This document shows positions 48,642 through 58,617 of a stretch of DNA of 64,000 nt, one piece after another. The translations under genes and the position numbers were made by a program. Numbering within the stretch: the first letter of the stretch is position 1; each line of letters opens with the position of its first letter. The DNA is from Burkholderiales bacterium. GTDB taxonomy: Bacteria > Pseudomonadota > Gammaproteobacteria > Burkholderiales > Eutrophovitaceae. The stretch spans positions 49,459 through 113,458 of the forward strand of contig DATMAN010000039.1 of the NCBI GenBank assembly GCA_035560005.1, written 5' to 3'. The notes below the pieces were generated by a model. The model saw only the letters and a list, made by a program, of their open reading frames with translations, did no database searches and was not told the DNA's origin.

Positions 48642-50003
48642 ATGCCCTTCATACCGCATACGGAACAGGACGTGCGCGAGATGCTCGCGCAGATCGGCGT
48701 GGCGCGCGTCGACGATCTGTTCGACGAGATACCTGCCGGACTCAAGGACGTCAAGCTCGGCGGAATCACCGAGGGTTTGAGCGAAATGGCCGTGGGTCGG
48801 CTCATGCGCGAACGCGCGCGTCAGGACGGCGCGTATCTCAATTTCATCGGAGCCGGCGCCTACGAGCATCACATCCCCTCGGCCGTGTGGCAGATCGCTA
48901 CCCGTGGCGAGTTCTACTCTTCCTATACGCCCTATCAGGCCGAGGCCAGCCAGGGCACCCTGCAACTGCTCTACGAGTATCAGTCGATGATGTGTTCGCT
49001 CACCGGTCTGGAGGTGACCAACGCGAGCCTCTACGACGGCGCTTCGGCCCTCGCCGAAGCGGTGCTGATGGCGGTGCGGCTGCACAAGGAGTCACGCCGC
49101 GTGCTGCTGCCGAGCACGGTGCACCCGGCCTATCGCGCAGTGGTGCGAACGATCGTCGCCAATCAGGGTATCGAGGTGGTCGAGTTGCCCTATTCGTCGC
49201 AGTACGGGCAGACGCGTCCAGAAGAGATCGAATGCGCAAGTAAGGGTGGATTCGCGGCGCTGGTGATACCGCAACCGAATTTTTTCGGCGTGCTGGAGGA
49301 CGTGGATGGCTTGGCCGATCGGGCGAAGGCAGCGGGTGCGCTTGCGATTGCCTGTGTCAACCCCACTTCTCTTGCCTTGTTGAAGCCGCCCGGCCGGTGG
49401 GGTCGCAGCGGGGCCGACATCGCCGTGGGCGAAGGGCAACCGCTCGGAGTCCCGCTTTCAGGTGGCGGGCCCTACTTCGGATTCATGAGCTGCAAGTTGG
49501 CGCACGTGCGCCAGATGCCCGGACGAATCGTCGGACGCACAGTGGATCTGGAGGGACGGCGCGGATTTGCCTTGACGCTGCAAGCCCGCGAACAACATAT
49601 CCGCCGCTCCAAGGCAACTTCCAATATCTGCACCAACCAGGGCCTGGCCGTGACCGCTGCCACGATCTATCTGGCAATGCTCGGTCCGGCGGGCTTGCGC
49701 GGCGTCGCGGCCGCCTCGCACGCCAACACCACGGCGCTGGTGGATCGTCTGCTTCGCGTGCCTGGCGTGAGCCGGCGCTTCGATTCGCCGGTGTTTCACG
49801 AGGCGGTGGTCGCCCTGCCCGTGGCCGCGGAATCGGTCCTGGGACGGTTGCGGGCCAGGGGCATCCTCGGGGGCTATGATCTGGCACGCGACTATCCCGA
49901 GCTGGGAAACGCGCTGCTCATCTGCGCGACTGAAACCAAGACGGCCGAAGACATCGAGCGCTATGCCGAGGCGCTCGATGAATCGTTGCGTGCGGTGGCC
50001 TGA
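48642..50003 (+). CDS. gcvPA: Glycine dehydrogenase (decarboxylating) subunit 1
   Basis: N-terminal half of the P protein, encoded separately. 453 residues, with [15 protein letters not shown] at the start and [26 protein letters not shown] typical of GcvPA. Works with GcvPB to decarboxylate glycine. Confidence 0.96.
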   Translation: MPFIPHTEQDVREMLAQIGVARVDDLFDEIPAGLKDVKLGGITEGLSEMAVGRLMRERARQDGAYLNFIGAGAYEHHIPSAVWQIATRGEFYSSYTPYQAEASQGTLQLLYEYQSMMCSLTGLEVTNASLYDGASALAEAVLMAVRLHKESRRVLLPSTVHPAYRAVVRTIVANQGIEVVELPYSSQYGQTRPEEIECASKGGFAALVIPQPNFFGVLEDVDGLADRAKAAGALAIACVNPTSLALLKPPGRWGRSGADIAVGEGQPLGVPLSGGGPYFGFMSCKLAHVRQMPGRIVGRTVDLEGRRGFALTLQAREQHIRRSKATSNICTNQGLAVTAATIYLAMLGPAGLRGVAAASHANTTALVDRLLRVPGVSRRFDSPVFHEAVVALPVAAESVLGRLRARGILGGYDLARDYPELGNALLICATETKTAEDIERYAEALDESLRAVA

Positions 50004-50077
50004 ACCGTCGATCGATTCGCAATCGAGAAGAGCCGAGGCATGACGAGCGCCACCTACAAGGTCAATCCCGCCAGCGC

Positions 50078-51529
50078 ATGTTGATTTTCGAACTTTCACG
50101 CGCCGGCCGCAGAGCCCAGGCCCAAGCGCCGGAAGCGCCGTCCGCCGCGCACGACCTGCCGGCGCATTTGCTGCGCACCGACTTCCCCGCATTGCCCGAG
50201 GTGTCCGAGCTGGACGCGGTGCGGCACTACACGCGCCTGTCGCAACGCAACTTCTCGATCGAAACGCACTTCTACCCGCTCGGCTCCTGCACGATGAAGT
50301 ACAACCCGCGGGCGTGCAACGAGCTGGCGATGCTTCCCGAGTTCCTCTCGCGCCACCCGCTGGCGCCCGACCAGACCGGGCAAGGCTTTCTCGCCTGCCT
50401 GTGGGAGCTGCAGGAGCTGCTCAAGGAAGTGACGGGTATGGCGGCAGTGAGCCTGGCGCCGATGGCCGGTGCTCAGGGCGAGTTTGCCGGCGTGGCGATG
50501 ATTCGTGCTTACCACCGTGCGCGCGGTGATGCCGCCCGCACCGAGATCGTCGTCCCGGACGCGGCGCACGGCACGAATCCGGCGACGGCAACGATGTGCG
50601 GCTACACGGTACGCGAGGTTCCGACCGACAAGGAAGGCAACGTTGACCTCGAAGCGCTGCGCGCTGCGGTGGGGCCGCAGACGGCGGGCTTGATGTTGAC
50701 CAATCCCTCCACGCTCGGGGTGTTCGAGCGGACGATTGAATCGATTCGCGACATCGTGCACGGCGCAGGCGGGCTGCTCTACTACGACGGCGCGAACCTC
50801 AATGGCATTCTCGGCAAGGTGCGGCCCGGCGACATGGGTTTCGATGTGATCCACATCAATCTGCACAAGACCTTCTCGACACCGCATGGCGGTGGCGGCC
50901 CCGGCGCAGGGCCAGTCGGTGTTCAGGATCGACTCATTCCCTATCTGCCGGTACCGCTGATCGTGAAACAGGGCGAGCACTACGTTCGCCTAGAGGAACG
51001 CGAGCGCCCCCGGTCGATCGGGCGGCTGTCGGCATTCACGGGCAACTCCGGGGTCTTGCTGCGGGCCTATGTCTATGCGCGCATGCTGGGGCGCCGTGGC
51101 ATGCGGCGCGTGGCGGAGTTCGCCACCCTGAACGCGAACTACCTGATGGCACGGCTGAGCAAGGCAGGGTTCAAGGTTGCCTATCCCTCGCGCCGCGCCA
51201 GCCACGAATTCATCGTCACGCTCAAGGACCTGAAGGAACAGACCGGGGTGAGCGCGATGGACTTTGCCAAGCGTCTGCTGGACAAGGGCTTTCACGCCCC
51301 GACGACATACTTCCCGTTGCTCGTTCCCGAATGTCTGTTGATCGAGCCGACCGAGACCGAGTCCAAGCAGACCCTGGACGCTTTCGTCGACGCCATGGTC
51401 GAGATCCTGGAGGAAGCGCGCACGCGGCCTGAACTGGTGAAGAGCGCGCCGCACACGACGCCGGTTCGTCGTCTGGACGATGTCAAGGCGGTCAGGGAAC
51501 TCGACGTGAGATGGACTCCAGCGAGCTAG
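50078..51529 (+). CDS. gcvPB: Glycine dehydrogenase (decarboxylating) subunit 2
   Basis: PLP-bearing half of the P protein, 483 residues. PLP Lys264 in [29 protein letters not shown] at 66-77, and DAAHGTNPA. The last 19 bases overlap dgkA. Confidence 0.96.
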   Translation: MLIFELSRAGRRAQAQAPEAPSAAHDLPAHLLRTDFPALPEVSELDAVRHYTRLSQRNFSIETHFYPLGSCTMKYNPRACNELAMLPEFLSRHPLAPDQTGQGFLACLWELQELLKEVTGMAAVSLAPMAGAQGEFAGVAMIRAYHRARGDAARTEIVVPDAAHGTNPATATMCGYTVREVPTDKEGNVDLEALRAAVGPQTAGLMLTNPSTLGVFERTIESIRDIVHGAGGLLYYDGANLNGILGKVRPGDMGFDVIHINLHKTFSTPHGGGGPGAGPVGVQDRLIPYLPVPLIVKQGEHYVRLEERERPRSIGRLSAFTGNSGVLLRAYVYARMLGRRGMRRVAEFATLNANYLMARLSKAGFKVAYPSRRASHEFIVTLKDLKEQTGVSAMDFAKRLLDKGFHAPTTYFPLLVPECLLIEPTETESKQTLDAFVDAMVEILEEARTRPELVKSAPHTTPVRRLDDVKAVRELDVRWTPAS

Positions 51530-51894
51530 AAAACCCGCACAAAGGCAAGACCGGTCTGCGGCGCGTGTGGAATGCCTTTCTCTATTCGCTGGACGGCTTG
51601 AAGGCAGCCTACCGGCACGAGCACGCGTTCCGTCAGGAAGTTCTGGTCGCTCTGGTTCTGGTGCCGACGGCCTTGTGGGTGCCGGTGAGCGGCTCGGGGA
51701 AGGCAGCAATGATTGCCAGCGTACTGCTGGTGCTGATCGTCGAACTGTTGAACTCCGCGATTGAGGCGGCGGTGGACCGCATTTCCCTCGATCATCACCG
51801 CCTCGCGAAGCGTGCCAAGGACATCGGCAGCGCGGCCGTGATGATTTCCCTGATCAATGTCGTGGTGGTCTGGAGCTTGACGCTGTTCGGTTGA
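51511..51894 (+). CDS. dgkA: Diacylglycerol kinase
   Basis: Small inner-membrane lipid kinase, 127 residues with three membrane segments. The signature EAAVDRIS near 85-92 and KDIGSAAVM near 105 match DgkA. Recycles diacylglycerol from membrane-derived polymers. Its start lies inside the end of gcvPB. Confidence 0.93.
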   Translation: MDSSELENPHKGKTGLRRVWNAFLYSLDGLKAAYRHEHAFRQEVLVALVLVPTALWVPVSGSGKAAMIASVLLVLIVELLNSAIEAAVDRISLDHHRLAKRAKDIGSAAVMISLINVVVVWSLTLFG

Positions 51895-51964
51895 CGCGCC
51901 AGCGCGCCTGGCGGCGATGACCGGCCGGAACATGCTTTTGCCGAGGTGGACGCTTGGCAGCAGC

Positions 51965-52065
51965 TTCCCAAACACTTTCATAAAAATCATATACTTTTAG
52001 TGCAATTATCGAAGCCTTTATCTCTACTTAAAGATAAATCCATAGAAAAGCAATAATATTTGCTC
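51965..52065. promoter_or_regulatory. AT-rich regulatory island before the CHASE2 kinase gene
   Basis: A sharply AT-rich stretch in a GC-rich window. It contains -10-like TATACT (51990-51995) and TAATAT (52054-52059), and a perfect 7-bp inverted repeat TTTATCT/AGATAAA (52017-52023 and 52032-52038) that could be an operator. No good -35 was found. It is the only sizeable gap before the signalling cluster and so its likely promoter region. Confidence 0.55.
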
Positions 52066-52090
52066 TTCAGGGCGGGTCACGGCGGGCGAA

Positions 52091-54634
52091 ATGAGCAAAA
52101 GGGCCTTCTGGAAGGCGGACTGGTTTCTCGGACTGCTCGTTGTCATCCTCGTGCTCTTTGCATCGAGCAGCGATTTGCTGCAAAGCCTGGAACGCAGCGC
52201 GTACGACCTTGGCATGCGCGCTTCCGAGCGCACGCCTTCCGACCGGATCGCGGTCATTGCCATCGACGACCAGAGCATTGCAAATATCGGCCGCTGGCCT
52301 TGGCCGCGCGACGTCCATGCGCGGATGATCGAGCGGCTGGCTGCCGCCGGGGTGAAGGTGATCGGTTACGCCTCCTTCTTCTTCGAGCCGCAGGAGGATC
52401 CCGGGCTGCGCTACCTGAACCGGTTGATCGACCTGTATCAGGGCTTCCCGCCAAGCACGCAGGCTGCGCTGGCCGACTTCGGCTCCTTGCTGATGGAGGC
52501 AGAGGACGCGCTCAACACCGATCGCAAGCTCGCGCTGGCGATCGGCCGGGCGCGCAACGTCGTGCTGCCCATGCTCTTTCAGTTCGGTGAACCGCGCGGC
52601 AATCCGGACCGCGGGCTCCCCGAGTTCGTGCTCAACAATCAGTTGAGCAAGGTCGTGGATCGGGTCGGAGCGACCGGCGCCAACCTCTATCCAATTCCCT
52701 CCCTCGCCGCCGCGGTTCCGCTCGAGCAGCTTGCTGCCGGCGCGGCAGCTCTGGGGCATCTGAACGTTGCGCCCGACATCGACGGCAGCGTGCGCACCGA
52801 ACCGCTGGTGGTGCGCTACTACGACCACTACTTCCCCTCGCTTTCCACGATGCTGGCAGCGCAAAGCCTGAACCTCGGACCGCAGGACATCGAGGTTCGC
52901 CTGGGCGAGGGCGTGCGACTTGGCGGACTGACGATCGCGACCGACCCCTTCTTGCAGATGTACACCTATTTCTACAAAGGGGTCGAGGGACGCGGCGCCT
53001 TCCCGGTCGACTCGTTCTACGATGTCGCGAGCGGCAAGATTCCGGCGGAGAAATATCGCGACAAGATCGTCCTGATCGGCGCCACTGCAGCCGGAGTCGG
53101 CAGTTACCAAGTGACGCCGGTCTCCCCGGCGATGCCGCCGGTCATGAGCTTGGCCCACTCGGTTTCCTCGCTCCTCCAGGAAGATTTTGTAGTGAGGCCA
53201 CCTTGGGCGCGCTGGGCAGAGCTTGGAGCGTATGCGCTGGTGGCACTCTACATCGTGTTGCTCTTGCCCAGACTGGGGGCGGGCACCGGGGCGGCGATCA
53301 CGGCGACGTTGTTCGTAGCGCTGGTCGGCACGCATTTCGCCCTGATGACGGGGCCGCTGATGTGGCTCCAAGCGATGAGTGCGGTGACGCTGCTGGTCAT
53401 CGGGCACCTCGCACTGGTGACTAAGCGCTTCATCGTCACGGAACGAGGCAAGGCGAAGTCCGATCTGGAGTCGGCCGAATCCAACCGCATGCTGGGGCTG
53501 GCTTTCCAGGGACAGGGCCAGCTGGATCTGGCATTCGACAAGTTCAGAAGAGTGCCGCTGGATGACCAGCTGATGGATAACCTCTACAACCTGGCGTTGG
53601 ATTTCGAGCGCAAGCGACAATTCAACAAAGCGCACGCGGTGTACGAGCACATGGCCGGGTACGATCCGAAATTCAAGGATCTCGGCCAAAAGCTCGCGCG
53701 TGCCAAGCAGATGTCCGAGACGATAGTTCTGGGTGCGGCGCCGAGCCATCCTGGCGGCACGCTGGCGCTGGCGCCCGGAACCGAAAAGCCGATGCTTGGC
53801 CGCTATCAAGTCGAACGCGAACTCGGCAAAGGCGCGATGGGCGTTGTTTATTTCGGGCGCGATCCGAAGATCGGTCGTACCGTGGCGATCAAGACGCTCG
53901 CGCTGTCCCAGGAATTCGACGGCGAGGAGCTGGAAGAAGTCAAACGGCGTTTCTTTCGCGAGGCAGAAACCGCCGGCCGGCTCAATCATCCCAACATCGT
54001 GACGATCTACGATGCCGGCGAAGAACAAGATCTTGCATACATCGCGATGGAGTTCCTCAAGGGCCGGGATCTCGTCGCCTACACGAAGTCTGAAAACCTG
54101 CTGCCGCTGCCCAAGGTGCTGTCAATCGTTGGGCGGGTCGCCGAGGCCTTGGGTTATGCTCACCGTCAGAACGTGGTGCACCGAGACGTCAAGCCCGCGA
54201 ACATCATGTGGGACCCCGACACGGACGCGGTGAAGGTGACCGACTTCGGCATTGCGAGAATCACAGACTCCTCGAAAACCAAGACCGGCATCATCCTGGG
54301 CACGCCGTCCTACATGTCTCCGGAACAATTGGCCGGCAAGAAACTCGACGGGCAGTCGGATCTGTTTTCGCTGGGCGTGACGCTCTATCAGTTGGTCTGC
54401 GGGATCCTGCCTTTCCAGGGGGAGACAATGACGCAGTTGATGTTCAAGATCGCCAATGAGCCGCCGACGGACATTGTCTCGGTCAATCCGGCGATCCCTC
54501 GGTCGCTGGTGGCGATCATCGACAAGGCGTTGGCAAAAGACCCGAACGCGCGATTCAGGACGGGCGAAGAGATGGCTGAAGCGATCCGTCAGTGCGCGCG
54601 CGCAGCATTCGGGAGTGTGGACCTCGCACTGTGA
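52091..54634 (+). CDS. CHASE2-domain transmembrane serine/threonine kinase
   Basis: 847-residue receptor kinase. One membrane segment (about 10-28), a periplasmic CHASE2 sensor (about 35-365), three membrane segments (about 374-450), TPR-like helices (about 466-540) and a C-terminal kinase domain (568-835). Kinase residues: GKGAMG 579-584, Lys601, HRDVKPAN 697-704, DFG 718-720, activation segment with GTPSYMSPEQ. The Thr544 site in ETIVL, just before the kinase domain, resembles a motif in the downstream FHA protein. It heads a run with a PP2C phosphatase 10 bases on. The stimulus is unknown. Confidence 0.93.
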   Translation: MSKRAFWKADWFLGLLVVILVLFASSSDLLQSLERSAYDLGMRASERTPSDRIAVIAIDDQSIANIGRWPWPRDVHARMIERLAAAGVKVIGYASFFFEPQEDPGLRYLNRLIDLYQGFPPSTQAALADFGSLLMEAEDALNTDRKLALAIGRARNVVLPMLFQFGEPRGNPDRGLPEFVLNNQLSKVVDRVGATGANLYPIPSLAAAVPLEQLAAGAAALGHLNVAPDIDGSVRTEPLVVRYYDHYFPSLSTMLAAQSLNLGPQDIEVRLGEGVRLGGLTIATDPFLQMYTYFYKGVEGRGAFPVDSFYDVASGKIPAEKYRDKIVLIGATAAGVGSYQVTPVSPAMPPVMSLAHSVSSLLQEDFVVRPPWARWAELGAYALVALYIVLLLPRLGAGTGAAITATLFVALVGTHFALMTGPLMWLQAMSAVTLLVIGHLALVTKRFIVTERGKAKSDLESAESNRMLGLAFQGQGQLDLAFDKFRRVPLDDQLMDNLYNLALDFERKRQFNKAHAVYEHMAGYDPKFKDLGQKLARAKQMSETIVLGAAPSHPGGTLALAPGTEKPMLGRYQVERELGKGAMGVVYFGRDPKIGRTVAIKTLALSQEFDGEELEEVKRRFFREAETAGRLNHPNIVTIYDAGEEQDLAYIAMEFLKGRDLVAYTKSENLLPLPKVLSIVGRVAEALGYAHRQNVVHRDVKPANIMWDPDTDAVKVTDFGIARITDSSKTKTGIILGTPSYMSPEQLAGKKLDGQSDLFSLGVTLYQLVCGILPFQGETMTQLMFKIANEPPTDIVSVNPAIPRSLVAIIDKALAKDPNARFRTGEEMAEAIRQCARAAFGSVDLAL

Positions 54635-54644
54635 GGACTGCCAC

Positions 54645-55472
54645 GTGATCAGTTTGAGCACCGCCTTGGAGATCGCCAAGGCCACGCATACCGGGATGGT
54701 GCGCTCGCACAACGAAGACAGTATTGCAGTCGAACCGGACATCGGGCTGGCGGTGCTGGCCGATGGAATGGGTGGCTACAACGCCGGAGAGGTGGCGAGC
54801 GGCATCGCCACAGCGCTGATTTCCAACGAGACCAAGGAAGCGCTGACGCGGGTCGATCCGCACACAGTCGACCGGAGCACGGGTACTGTCGCAGCCGCGG
54901 CCCTGCTGCGGGATGTGATCGTGAAGGCCAACGCGTCGATCTACCAGTCGGCGAACAGCCAGCCGCAGTATGCGGGCATGGGCACGACTCTGGTCGCCAC
55001 TCTGTGCTGCGATAACAAGATCACCGTTGCGCACATCGGCGACTCGCGCTGTTACCGATTTCGGGACGGTCGGCTCGAGCAGATCACCCGGGACCATTCA
55101 CTCCTGCAGGAACAGATCGACAGCGGATTGCTGACCAAGGAAGCCGCCAGGCGCTCCCAAAACAAGAACTTGGTTACGCGCGCCCTGGGTATCGAGCCCG
55201 AGGTCGAGGCCGAGATTCATACCTACGAGGTGCGACCGGGGGACATCTATCTGATCTGCTCGGACGGGCTCAATGACATGGTGGAAGACGAGGACATTGC
55301 GCTCACGCTCGACGCGTTGGGCGGCAATCTCGTGCTGGCGGCGGAACAGCTCGTGCAGATGGCGAACGATGCCGGCGGGCGCGATAATGTCTCGGTGATC
55401 CTGATCAAGGTCAAGAGGGAATTCCCGGCCGAAGGCGGCTGGCTTTCGAAGATCCTCTCCTGGCTCAGATAA
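54645..55472 (+). CDS. PP2C-family serine/threonine phosphatase
   Basis: 275 residues from GTG 54645. Metal-dependent PP2C (Stp1/PphA type) with RSHNEDS (Arg20, Glu24, Asp25), LADGMGG (Asp40), GDSRCYR, CSDGLND and GGRDN as metal and phosphate sites. No membrane segment. It surely balances the kinase encoded just upstream, by family knowledge and gene order. Confidence 0.93.
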   Translation: MISLSTALEIAKATHTGMVRSHNEDSIAVEPDIGLAVLADGMGGYNAGEVASGIATALISNETKEALTRVDPHTVDRSTGTVAAAALLRDVIVKANASIYQSANSQPQYAGMGTTLVATLCCDNKITVAHIGDSRCYRFRDGRLEQITRDHSLLQEQIDSGLLTKEAARRSQNKNLVTRALGIEPEVEAEIHTYEVRPGDIYLICSDGLNDMVEDEDIALTLDALGGNLVLAAEQLVQMANDAGGRDNVSVILIKVKREFPAEGGWLSKILSWLR

Positions 55473-55492
55473 ACGACCGCGAGGATGTAGCT

Positions 55493-56281
55493 ATGGCGAA
55501 GTTGATCGTGACTCTCGATGGCCAAGTGCTCAAAGAACACGAAATCAACAAGGAACGCATGACCATCGGCCGCAAACCGCACAACGACATCCAGATCGAC
55601 AACCTGGCCGTGAGCGGCGAGCACGCCATGATCATGACGATCCTGAACGATTCTTTTCTTGAGGACCTCGGGAGCACGAACGGTACAGCGGTCAACGGGC
55701 AACCCATCAAGAAGCATTTCTTGCAGAACAACGACGTCATCGAGATCGGCAAGTACCGGATCAAGTACGTGAACGATCAGCCAGCCAAGATGACGCGGCA
55801 GGAGTTCGAAAAGACCATGGTGCTGCGCACTCCCTCGGGCGGGGCCGGGATAAAGTCCAGGAGCGCGACGGATACTCAGACCAATCTGCAGCCGCCGAGT
55901 GCGGAAGACATTCCCGCTGCGCCGCCTGCGGCGCCGCCGGCAGCGCAGCCCGCGATGGCGGCTGGCGCTGCTGCGGCACCAGGCCCTGCTTCTTCCGCTG
56001 CGGCAGCACCCAGCGCAGGGCAAGGCACCATCCAGATCCTCTCGGGTCCGAACGCCGGCAAGGAGTTGCCGCTGACAAAAGCGCTCACGACCGTGGGCAA
56101 ACCAGGCGTTCAAGTCGCGGTCATCGCCAAGAGGCCGCAGGGTTTTTTCATCACTCACGTCGAGGGGGCGACCTTCCCCGTCGTGAATGGGAAAGCGCTC
56201 GATGCGCAGGCCCATCTGCTCAATGATCACGACGTGATAGAGCTGGCCGGCGTAAAGATGGAATTCTTCTTCAAGCCTTGA
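55493..56281 (+). CDS. Protein with two FHA domains
   Basis: 262 residues. A canonical N-terminal FHA domain (about 3-95) with GRKPHND (26-32), SGEH (41-44) and STNG (61-64), the phosphothreonine-binding set. An Ala/Pro-rich linker (about 130-178) follows, then a second, degenerate FHA-like domain (about 180-262). Between first domain and linker is KTMVL with Thr108, similar to Thr544 of the kinase. Probably the phospho-dependent adaptor of the kinase/phosphatase pair. Confidence 0.9.
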   Translation: MAKLIVTLDGQVLKEHEINKERMTIGRKPHNDIQIDNLAVSGEHAMIMTILNDSFLEDLGSTNGTAVNGQPIKKHFLQNNDVIEIGKYRIKYVNDQPAKMTRQEFEKTMVLRTPSGGAGIKSRSATDTQTNLQPPSAEDIPAAPPAAPPAAQPAMAAGAAAAPGPASSAAAAPSAGQGTIQILSGPNAGKELPLTKALTTVGKPGVQVAVIAKRPQGFFITHVEGATFPVVNGKALDAQAHLLNDHDVIELAGVKMEFFFKP

Positions 56282-56298
56282 GCGGGCCGGGGACCCGC
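56282..56298 (+). terminator. Weak hairpin after the FHA gene
   Basis: GCGGG and CCCGC (56282-56286, 56294-56298) flank a short loop right after the FHA stop, followed only by CTCTCCTTTG. A partial terminator or mRNA-end structure at best. The rest of the 107-base gap shows nothing clear. Confidence 0.25.
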
Positions 56299-56388
56299 CT
56301 CTCCTTTGCCGTTCATAGGGCGGTTACTTCCGTACCGCGTGCCGTCATATCGCGCGCGAATGCGCCAGCACCCTGAAAGGCGGGCGCA

Positions 56389-58617
56389 ATGAGGAAGCAT
56401 CTGGTGCGCGTCGGCCTCGGCCTGTTGATCACCGCCATCTTCATCGGTCACGCGGCAGGCTACTACAAGATACCGCTCATAGACCGCATCGAGCTCATTG
56501 CCTATGACGCGCGGCTGCGGCTGGTCATGCCCGGTGGCATCGATGAACGCATCGTCATCGTGGACATCGACGAAAAGAGCTTGGCTGCTGAAGGACACTG
56601 GCCGTGGCGTCGCGACAAACTCGCGGCCTTGCTCGACAGGTTGTTCGAACACTATGGCGCGCGACTCGTCGCATTCGACATCGTCTTTGCCGAACGCGAC
56701 GAGAGTTCCGGGTTGAGCGTGCTGAGGCAACTGGCGCAACACGAACTCAAGGACGATCCGAAGTACCAGGCGGTTCTCAAGCAGGTCGAACCTCGTCTGG
56801 AGCACGACCGCGCGTTTGCCGAGAAATTGAGGAACCGGCCGGTTGTTCTTGGCTACTACTTCTCGGATGTTGTCCAGAAAGATGGCCAAGGGCGGACGGC
56901 TGGAGCCCTTCCGCCACCGGTGCTGCCACCCGGAACGTTCAAAGGCAGAAAGGTGCGGTTCACGAGGTGGTCTGGATATGGAGCAAACCTGCCCGAATTC
57001 CAGACTGCAGCCGCGGCAGGTGGGCACTTCAATCCCTGGCCCGATGAAGACGGAATTACCAGGCGAGTGCCGATGCTCGCGGAATATGAAGGCGCGTATT
57101 ACGAGGCGCTCTCGCTCGCCATTGTGCGCCTGGGGCTGGGCTCGCCGCAGATCGTTCCGGGCTTTCCCGAACAAACGCTGTGGACCGAGAACTACCCTGG
57201 TCTGGAATGGCTGGACATTGGCAGCGTGCGCATCCCGATCGATGACATGGTGACGGCCCTTGTGCCGTATCGCGGCAAGAAGGGCAGCTTCCCGTACGTC
57301 TCGGCCACCGACGTTTTGCACGCAAGGGCGGACGCGGGAATGCTGAAGAACAGGATCGTGTTGATCGGCACGACCGCACCAGGCCTGTTCGACTTGCGGG
57401 CGACCCCGGTGGATCGGGTCTATCCCGGTGTCGAAATCCACGCCAACCTCATTGCCGGCATGCTCGACGGAACGATCAAGCAGCGCCCCCCTTATGTCCT
57501 GGGTGCCGAGGTGGCGCTGCTTCTGCTATCTGGGGTCGTGATGGCGGCCATGCTGCCGTTGGTGAATCCACTGCGCGCCACGCTAATCACCGTCTTCGCG
57601 CTGGCTGCCGTCTTCGCGACCAACGTGCTGGTGTGGACGGAGGGCAATCTGGTGCTGCCGCTCGCTTCGGGGATGCTGATGATCGCGCTGCTGTTTGCGG
57701 TGAACATGTCCTACGGATTCTTCGTGGAGTCCCGGGCGAAGCGCCAGATCACCGGGCTTTTCGGTCAGTATGTCCCGCCGGAGCTGGTAGACGAAATGTC
57801 GCGCAACCCGGGCGCCTTTACGATGGAAGGCGAGAGCCGGGAGATGTCCGTGCTGTTCACCGACGTGCGCGGGTTCACCTCGATTTCCGAGGGGCTCGAC
57901 CCACGGCAGCTGTCCAAACTGATGAACGAGTTCCTGACTCCTCTGACGGGGGTCATCCATCGACACCGGGGCACGATAGACAAGTACATGGGCGATTGCG
58001 TCATGGCCTTCTGGGGCGCGCCGGTGCACGATGCGATGCATGCCCGCAACGCAGTGCTGGCTGGGCTCGAGATGCACCAGGTGCTTGCCGAGCTGGCTCC
58101 GGAGTTCGAACGGCGCGGCTGGCCAAAGATTCAGATCGGCGTGGGCATCAACAGTGGCCGCATGAGCGTAGGCAACATGGGATCGGAACTCCGCGTTGCC
58201 TACACCGTCATGGGCGATGCCGTAAACCTTGCTTCGCGCCTGGAGGGCATCACGAAACAGTACGGCGTCGGATTGATCATCGGCGAAAATACCCGTGCTC
58301 AGGTGCAGGATGTCGTATTCCGCGAGCTGGACAGGGTCGTGGTCAAAGGCAAGGACGAACCGGTCACGATCTACGAGCCGCTGGGGCTGCAAGGTGCCCT
58401 CGACCCAACCGTTCTGGACGAGCTGAAGCTGTGGGCACAAGCCTTGCGTCTATACCGTTCCCAGAACTGGGACATGGCAGAATTGCAGCTCCTCAACCTG
58501 ATCAGGGAATATCCTTCGCGCCTGCTCTATCGGGTGTTTCTCGACAGGATCGGAGTGTTTCGCAAGAATCCGCCGGGCGAACAGTGGGACGGGGCCTACC
58601 GTTTCGAGACCAAATGA
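56389..58617 (+). CDS. CHASE2-domain adenylate cyclase (class III)
   Basis: 742 residues: membrane segment (about 5-25), periplasmic CHASE2 sensor (about 30-360), three membrane segments (about 368-446) and a class III cyclase domain (about 480-665). Metal ligands Asp492 (FTDVRGF) and Asp536 (MGDCVMAF), transition-state Asn613 and Arg617 (GDAVNLASR). Base-selecting residues are Lys532 and Thr606, the Lys/Thr pair known from ATP-using cyclases such as CyaB1, so cAMP is the likely product. Overlaps the phosphodiesterase gene. Confidence 0.92.
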   Translation: MRKHLVRVGLGLLITAIFIGHAAGYYKIPLIDRIELIAYDARLRLVMPGGIDERIVIVDIDEKSLAAEGHWPWRRDKLAALLDRLFEHYGARLVAFDIVFAERDESSGLSVLRQLAQHELKDDPKYQAVLKQVEPRLEHDRAFAEKLRNRPVVLGYYFSDVVQKDGQGRTAGALPPPVLPPGTFKGRKVRFTRWSGYGANLPEFQTAAAAGGHFNPWPDEDGITRRVPMLAEYEGAYYEALSLAIVRLGLGSPQIVPGFPEQTLWTENYPGLEWLDIGSVRIPIDDMVTALVPYRGKKGSFPYVSATDVLHARADAGMLKNRIVLIGTTAPGLFDLRATPVDRVYPGVEIHANLIAGMLDGTIKQRPPYVLGAEVALLLLSGVVMAAMLPLVNPLRATLITVFALAAVFATNVLVWTEGNLVLPLASGMLMIALLFAVNMSYGFFVESRAKRQITGLFGQYVPPELVDEMSRNPGAFTMEGESREMSVLFTDVRGFTSISEGLDPRQLSKLMNEFLTPLTGVIHRHRGTIDKYMGDCVMAFWGAPVHDAMHARNAVLAGLEMHQVLAELAPEFERRGWPKIQIGVGINSGRMSVGNMGSELRVAYTVMGDAVNLASRLEGITKQYGVGLIIGENTRAQVQDVVFRELDRVVVKGKDEPVTIYEPLGLQGALDPTVLDELKLWAQALRLYRSQNWDMAELQLLNLIREYPSRLLYRVFLDRIGVFRKNPPGEQWDGAYRFETK

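Noticed and set aside
51897..51913. Terminator after dgkA
   Set aside because: CGCCAG/CTGGCG forms a 6-bp stem but no T run follows.
52067..54028. A 653-codon open frame antisense to the CHASE2 kinase
   Set aside because: No recognisable domain; a shadow of a real gene with full domain architecture on the other strand.
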